Source: Stromatinia cepivora
Lineage: Eukaryota > Ascomycota > Leotiomycetes > Helotiales > Sclerotiniaceae
Direction: 5' to 3'
Length of the DNA: 64,000 nt
Assembly: GCA_014898415.1 (NCBI GenBank)
Contig: RCTD01000005.1
Location: forward strand, 930,001 to 994,000
Below are positions 59,399-64,000 of this stretch, piece by piece. Each line of letters starts with the position of its first letter. The stretch's first letter is position 1. The notes below the pieces were generated by a model, which had not been told where the DNA came from, made no database searches, and saw only the letters and a list, made by a program, of their open reading frames with translations. The position numbers and the translations under genes are program-made.

Positions 59399-59404
59399 TA
59401 TAAA

Positions 59405-60345
59405 TCCTTTACCCTACATTCCGACTACTGTTTATATCAAAAATAATAACTTTTATCTATTAATAACTTTATAATGAATTAATATAATTAATTAAAATTT
59501 TGAATATAAATTCTTTATATATATATATATCAATAGATTCTGAAAGTTTTATAATTTTATAATTTTTTGCTATTGAAATTTCAAAGATTTAAATTTCAAT
59601 TCCGACTCGTATATAATTTATATATAAATTTAAAAATATAAAAATCCCAAATAATTTCTCAACAAAAATTATTAAAAATAAATTATAAAATTTTATAAAA
59701 TCTTTGAATTATATTTCATAAAACGAATCTAATTAGCCAAAAATTTTCCTTTATAAATAAAGATTTATAATCGATTGAAAATTATTTATATGATATTTTA
59801 TATAAAATAAAATATAAATATTTCTAAAACATTATCAATAAATTATTATATATAATAATTTTATTTATTTTATAAAATATGATTCAAGGATTTTATAAGA
59901 ATCATGAATAATAAAGAATTAATTAATTTTAATTTGATTATAAAACTTTTTATTATTTATTCTATAAAGAAAATCGTTCTCTTTTTAAGTTTAATCAATA
60001 AATAATATCAAAATAATGATCTTCATTATCAGTATATTATATAAAAAAAGTTTCTTCAAATTCTGAAAATAATAAAATAATATATTATTATTACTATATT
60101 TGGGTTTCGTTTATGAATCGTATATATCTAATCCCAAATCTAAATTAATAATTGTAATAAATTTCCTTTAAAAAATTTAATAGTTTATTTTTAATAATTT
60201 TTATTGAAAAATTATTCAAGATTTTCATGTTTTTAAATTTGTATACAAATTCTATACAAATTAAAAATCAAAAATTCAATCTTTAATATCTTAACGAAAA
60301 AAATTGCGAAATATCTGATATTTTGAGAATTGATTTTGATTTATA
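59405..60345. mobile_element. Decayed second copy of the palindromic Fot1-like element, interrupted
   Basis: Sequence from about 59405 (ACCCTACATTCCGACTACT) aligns with the terminal repeat of the 18280-19095 element. The middle (about 59580-59905) aligns closely with its centre, and about 60165-60340 aligns with its right arm, including AAAAATTCAATCTTTAATAT. About 255 bp at 59908-60165 is extra sequence without a counterpart. The outermost G+C-rich ends are missing: the left end is cut at the copia B LTR and the right end fades at about 60345. Arms are again self-complementary but more decayed. Confidence 0.7.
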
Positions 60346-61150
60346 TATGAGAATCACAGCAAAGAATCGGTTAATATTCGAATAACAATAGGTTTGGATT
60401 TAGAATCAAGATTTTTCATTGCTTTTTTCAATCGTATTGAAGAATTCTCTGTCACGAATCGTGAACCACAGGAGGCTAACCACATGATACCTCTTATCTC
60501 CCATATCAATTTATGAGCTGATCATCCATATATATACATTACGAATCATATAATTTAATATAATAAAATGGTAATCCTAATAATACATACATATAATCTT
60601 GTAATCTACAAATGGATATTTGTGTATATATATTTAGTCGCTTTTTATAAGTTATAATTCTTCAATTATAGATTTTAAGGAATATAATTGATTTTGTTTA
60701 TTTAGCTTTATTACGGCTTTTATATATTATATTATTTACAATTCATTTATAAGCGTTCGACCATCTGATGGTTTTTTAAATAATATCTCACTTTAATAAT
60801 ATCTTCTTAGATGAATTTTTACAAATATTATATTTAGAGGAAGAAGATTTATTTCAATCTAATCAATAAAGATAAACCCTTTTAAAAGTATATCATCATT
60901 TTTATAATACAACGAACTCCTTTTCCTATATACTCTGAATCTTCGAAAACATATTCTAAAGAATTCTTTCCTTCTCCTCAATTATTTCAACAATCTTTCG
61001 AAGAAAATATAAATATAGAATTGAATAACATTATTATTAAAAGAAAGAAGACTAATAAAAAAAAGATCCCAATACATAAAACCGATACCCCTAACAATCT
61101 AATTGCCCTTCCCGAATTACTATTACAATTATAAGATTTCTATATAATGG
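60346..61150. other. A+T-rich interval, part of an inverted repeat; no gene recognised
   Basis: 60350-60445 and 60605-60725 are reverse-complement partners of 53640-53735 and 53815-53918. A patch with normal composition (about 60455-60530, GTGAACCACAGGAGGCTAAC) looks like a surviving LTR piece. About 60810-61130 has some hydrophilic protein-like sense (RKKTNKKKIPIHKTDTPNN-type), but stops prevent assignment. Confidence 0.4.
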
Positions 61151-61459
61151 TGTCACGGAAAGCCCCGCAATCCCCTGTATCTTATGAAGGATCAAAGCGT
61201 ATACTTTCCAATCGGAATGAAGGATCTACTAGCCCTTACCAATCCACCAATTGATAAGGTGATCCTGATATACTAATAAACAAAGATCTAGTTTAATTAA
61301 GGTGTATATCGGCTAGATAACTATTCATTTGTTTTATATATATAACTCTTGATTCATATAATTAAGGACAAATCATTCAATTCTTTTACTTTATTAATTA
61401 TATATACTATTTATTCAATGATCTCTAAAAGTGCTGTGTAATCATATTATCCTGTGATA
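61151..61459 (+). repeat. LTR of a second copia family, probable 5' LTR
   Basis: 309 bp, TGTCACGGAAAGCCCCGC to CCTGTGATA, the same family as the solo LTR at 52164-52473. The flanking pentamers (AATGG left, ATTAT right) do not match, so it is not a solo LTR here. Copia gag-pol sequence follows on the same strand, as expected for a 5' LTR whose partner lies outside the window. Confidence 0.75.
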
Positions 61460-64000
61460 ATTATAAATCCAATAATTTTTAAAATCTATGCAACTTCTTA
61501 TTTGATGATTATTAAATACTCAAGGGATTATTTTTAAAATATCATTCCTATTTCATTTATAATTCAATATTCATATCAATTTAGTTATCTTTATTTAATA
61601 TAGTAAAGGATCAAAACGATCTTCTTTTTATAATCTATACTCAATAATTAGAATAATATTTATATTTGAAAAATAAATATCAAGTTTAAAGAATCTGGGA
61701 TTCAATCAATTTAGAGAACGACCCATTTGTTTTTATATCAGCAATATCTATTTCAAATTCTGATTTAATGAGTAAGTTTATTTGTATTTAGATTGATTGA
61801 TTTTCAATTAAATTATTTGTTTTATTTTCTATTATCGATTTTCAAATTAAATATGATTAAGAGAAACAAATTCAATATCAAAAGAAATTTTCGGAATATC
61901 TTGTGGTGATTCAATTCAGGGAAGATGTTAGTAGAGATATGAAGATGAAAGATTCTAATGATAATATATCGGGATTTATTCCTAATAAATTCATTATTTC
62001 ATTTTTAATTATTTTCTAAAAAATCTCTTTTGAGCTTATTTCTTTTCAATTGGAGTATCGATATTGATAATAAGAATATATATAGAATCATAAAGCTTTC
62101 AGGGATGTTTACAAGTGGATCGAATCATTAATTGATCAAGTATACTTTATGGAGTTATTCATTCTTAATCAGAGTATTATAGTTCTTTTATTCAAAACAA
62201 TCATCAATGTATTCAAAAAGAAGTTTGTATTTATAATAACTATTACCAAGTTTGTAGTATTACAAGAATATCGATCTATTTTAGTGCAAGTTTCGCTTGA
62301 TAGAATCGATTCTGTTAAATGGTATAGGGATTGGATTATAGTCTATACCAAAGCTTTTGTATATAAAATCACTGAGGTACAAAATAAAGTTGTTATCAAT
62401 ACTTTTCTACAAATTGTTAATACTAGGATACTTCTAATTTGGGTAAATATTATGATTATATAGATCGAAATGAACAATCAGTTTGGATTATCCAATCTCT
62501 CATTCAAACAATTTGGAGATGTTTTTGAAGAATTAATCTTCTAGAATTCTATTTCCCTAAAAATTAAAAAAGGAGTATATTCTATATTTATCTTTTTTCA
62601 AAATAATAAAAGATCTAAAAAAAATAAGAAGAATATTAATTCTAAAAATAATTAGGGGATTAAAAAGATTTGGGAATGTTTTTATAGAATCGAATCTGAA
62701 TAGAATAATGGAATTGATTATAGCTATACTGTATACAATTACAAAGCCATAGAGTTAACACTTACCGAAAAGATCAATCCATTGCTCAAAAAGGTATTCA
62801 ACGAAAACGAACTATAAGCAATTAGGGATCGAGTAAGATCGTATTTATAGAAGCAATTTCATCCTGATTGGATCAAAAGGAAATGAATGAAAGGTTTTAT
62901 TGATCCTTTAGAACCTTCAATCAATGTTACTATCTTGGATATTTGATACAACCAATCAGGGGTATATTCTATAGTAATAAAAGTATACTATCTATTCAAT
63001 AATATTTTACTCGATAATTGTAATGTTATATATATCATAAATAATATATTTTTATTGGATGATTATCGATATCGATTATTCGATCCCAATAATCTTGTAG
63101 AAGTAGGCACTTTCAGTTTTCAAGTCCTAAAACACGGGGTTCGTATTATCAAAAGGATCATTAAAAGAAAAGGTTACCCTAATAATGATCTGATCTTGAA
63201 CGACATAATATTCATCCCTGGTTTTTATATCAATATTGTTTTGGAGATTTGATTAAAGAAAACTGGCCTATAATTTTCAGGATATAATTATACTCTTCGT
63301 AAAGGAGATCATATAAATAGTATAATAATTGCTTAATGTATTCGTACTGAAAATCTTGTATTCTTAGAATACAAATTGTTTTTTATTTATTCGAGTATTT
63401 TTTTATCTATTCCTGTGAACAACCCTTCTATAATGTACCCAACAATAAACAGAAAAATAAACAAAGCATTCCATCGTTCTTGCGATCCATCTTTCCCAAG
63501 AGAAGATACGAATGAAATGTAGTATAAATACTCTAGGCATCTGGAAAAGAAAGCTTTTGAACATTTAGTATTTGCAATGTAAAATGTCAAAATAAAAGAT
63601 ATTATTCGTTCCAATTGTATCGACTACACTCACATTTATATAAAGCAAATCATTTCTTATGCTTCAAATGATCATCAGTCACCTCAGTCTTTCTACAAAA
63701 TTCAATAAGATCTTTTTGATTTTGACAAAGAATATAACAATATATTATAATTTCTATTGATCAAAGAAATATATTATAACAAAATCTTTTTATATTTAAT
63801 TTATTACAAAATATATGATAAAGTATTTGCAATCATTCAAAACTTTGTAGTCTGGGTTTATTGTAAGTACGACTTAATGATTGTAATGATCAAATAAAAT
63901 AATGATATATTTATCATTGGAGTTATGAAAGCAATATTATTTGAAAAATAAATCAAGCAAAAAGGTATCGAATTTAAACTATTTTTATCTTATATATATA
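61460..64000 (+). pseudogene. 5' part of a second-family Ty1/copia gag-pol, running off the window
   Basis: The gag-like region is about 61700-62460; the open piece 62149-62463 includes SVKWYRDWIIVYTKAFVYKI, a gag helix pattern. Then comes a degraded region around 62640-62930 where the zinc-finger part is expected (IWECFYRIESE, then FNENEL-stop-AIRDRVRSYL). The best match is 63000-63380: LFNNILLDNCNVIYIINNIF, EVGTFSFQVLKHGVRIIK, LILNDIIFIPGFYINIVLE, then SGYNYTLRKGD and NLVFLEYK. This is the protease and GAG-pre-integrase block of a fungal copia lineage different from copies A-C. It is RIP-degraded with many stops. The remaining domains should lie beyond 64000. Confidence 0.7.

Larger units (their letters stand above)
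29500..64000. other. A+T-rich, RIP-degraded retrotransposon isochore
   Basis: From about 29.5 kb to the window end the DNA is extremely A+T-rich by eye, with islands of more normal composition mainly in LTRs. Reading frames of recognisable retroelement proteins are peppered with TAA and TAG where CAA, CAG or TGG codons are expected. Paralogous copies differ mostly by C/T and G/A. This is the signature of repeat-induced point mutation, a premeiotic process of Pezizomycotina that targets duplicated DNA. No cellular gene was recognised in this half. Confidence 0.9.

Noticed and set aside
61141..61260. Open plus-strand frame starting ATGGTGTCACGG
   Set aside because: Coincides with the first 110 bp of an LTR; open by chance.
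52164..61459. One 9.3-kb element bounded by the LTRs at 52164 and 61151
   Set aside because: The left LTR has its own perfect CTTAT duplication on both sides, so it is solo; sequences following the two LTRs are unrelated and no shared internal domains lie between them apart from copia B.
29500..64000. CRISPR array or other prokaryote-type features among the A+T repeats
   Set aside because: Repeats are LTRs, foldback arms or irregular low-complexity runs; no regularly spaced direct repeats, and the host is a fungus.

Overview
The window comes from a filamentous ascomycete (Pezizomycotina). Short GT-AG introns, a fungal Ygr210-type GTPase, a RanBD-containing FG nucleoporin and RIP-style C-to-T/G-to-A decay of transposons all point there. 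Gene style and retroelement types fit Leotiomycetes (Helotiales), but that placement is an inference and not certain. The sequence has two compartments: gene-bearing DNA of ordinary composition from 1 to about 29.5 kb, and an extremely A+T-rich retrotransposon graveyard from about 29.5 kb to the end.

Gene compartment. 1729-3240 is an intact four-exon Ygr210-like GTPase with a 10-nt exon. 4061-4624 is a small predicted mitochondrial protein. 8022-13265 (minus) is a 1747-aa FG nucleoporin with a C-terminal Ran-binding domain (Nup152/Nup2 type). 14.1-19.65 kb is a row of dead genes: a diterpene-synthase-like relic (minus), a 14-TM-type MFS transporter killed by frameshifts and a nonsense codon, and the C-terminal tail of a second MFS transporter. 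An intact aldo/keto reductase follows at 19935-21072. This looks like the remains of a small terpenoid gene cluster in which only the reductase survived. An 816-bp, almost completely palindromic Fot1/pogo-like element with a TA target duplication sits among these relics. 25841-28339 encodes a fungal multi-pass membrane protein interrupted by one TAG that is either a mutation or part of an unusually short intron. A small two-exon gene converges on it from the minus strand, and a diverged 5S-rRNA-like relic lies near the compartment border.

A+T-rich compartment. Nested LTR retrotransposons fill it, all riddled with stops of the CAA-to-TAA kind. From left to right: a minus-strand Ty1/copia 3' end (about 30.5-31.7 kb); an old minus-strand Ty3/gypsy element (31.69-33.05 kb, continuing at 44.24-45.3 kb) split by a complete 11.2-kb plus-strand Ty3/gypsy element (33049-44237); a truncated inverted copia copy (45306-46680); a full copia copy A (46681-52143); a solo LTR with perfect target duplication CTTAT (52164-52473); a second full copia copy B (53919-59398); a decayed copy of the palindromic element (59405-60345); and the 5' end of a different copia family (from 61151) that runs off the window.

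The most unusual item is inside the 11.2-kb gypsy element. Downstream of integrase it carries a separate reading frame of about 1,070 codons (40563 to about 43770), kept in one frame despite heavy RIP-like mutation. It ends shortly before the polypurine tract and 3' LTR. I do not recognise its product.
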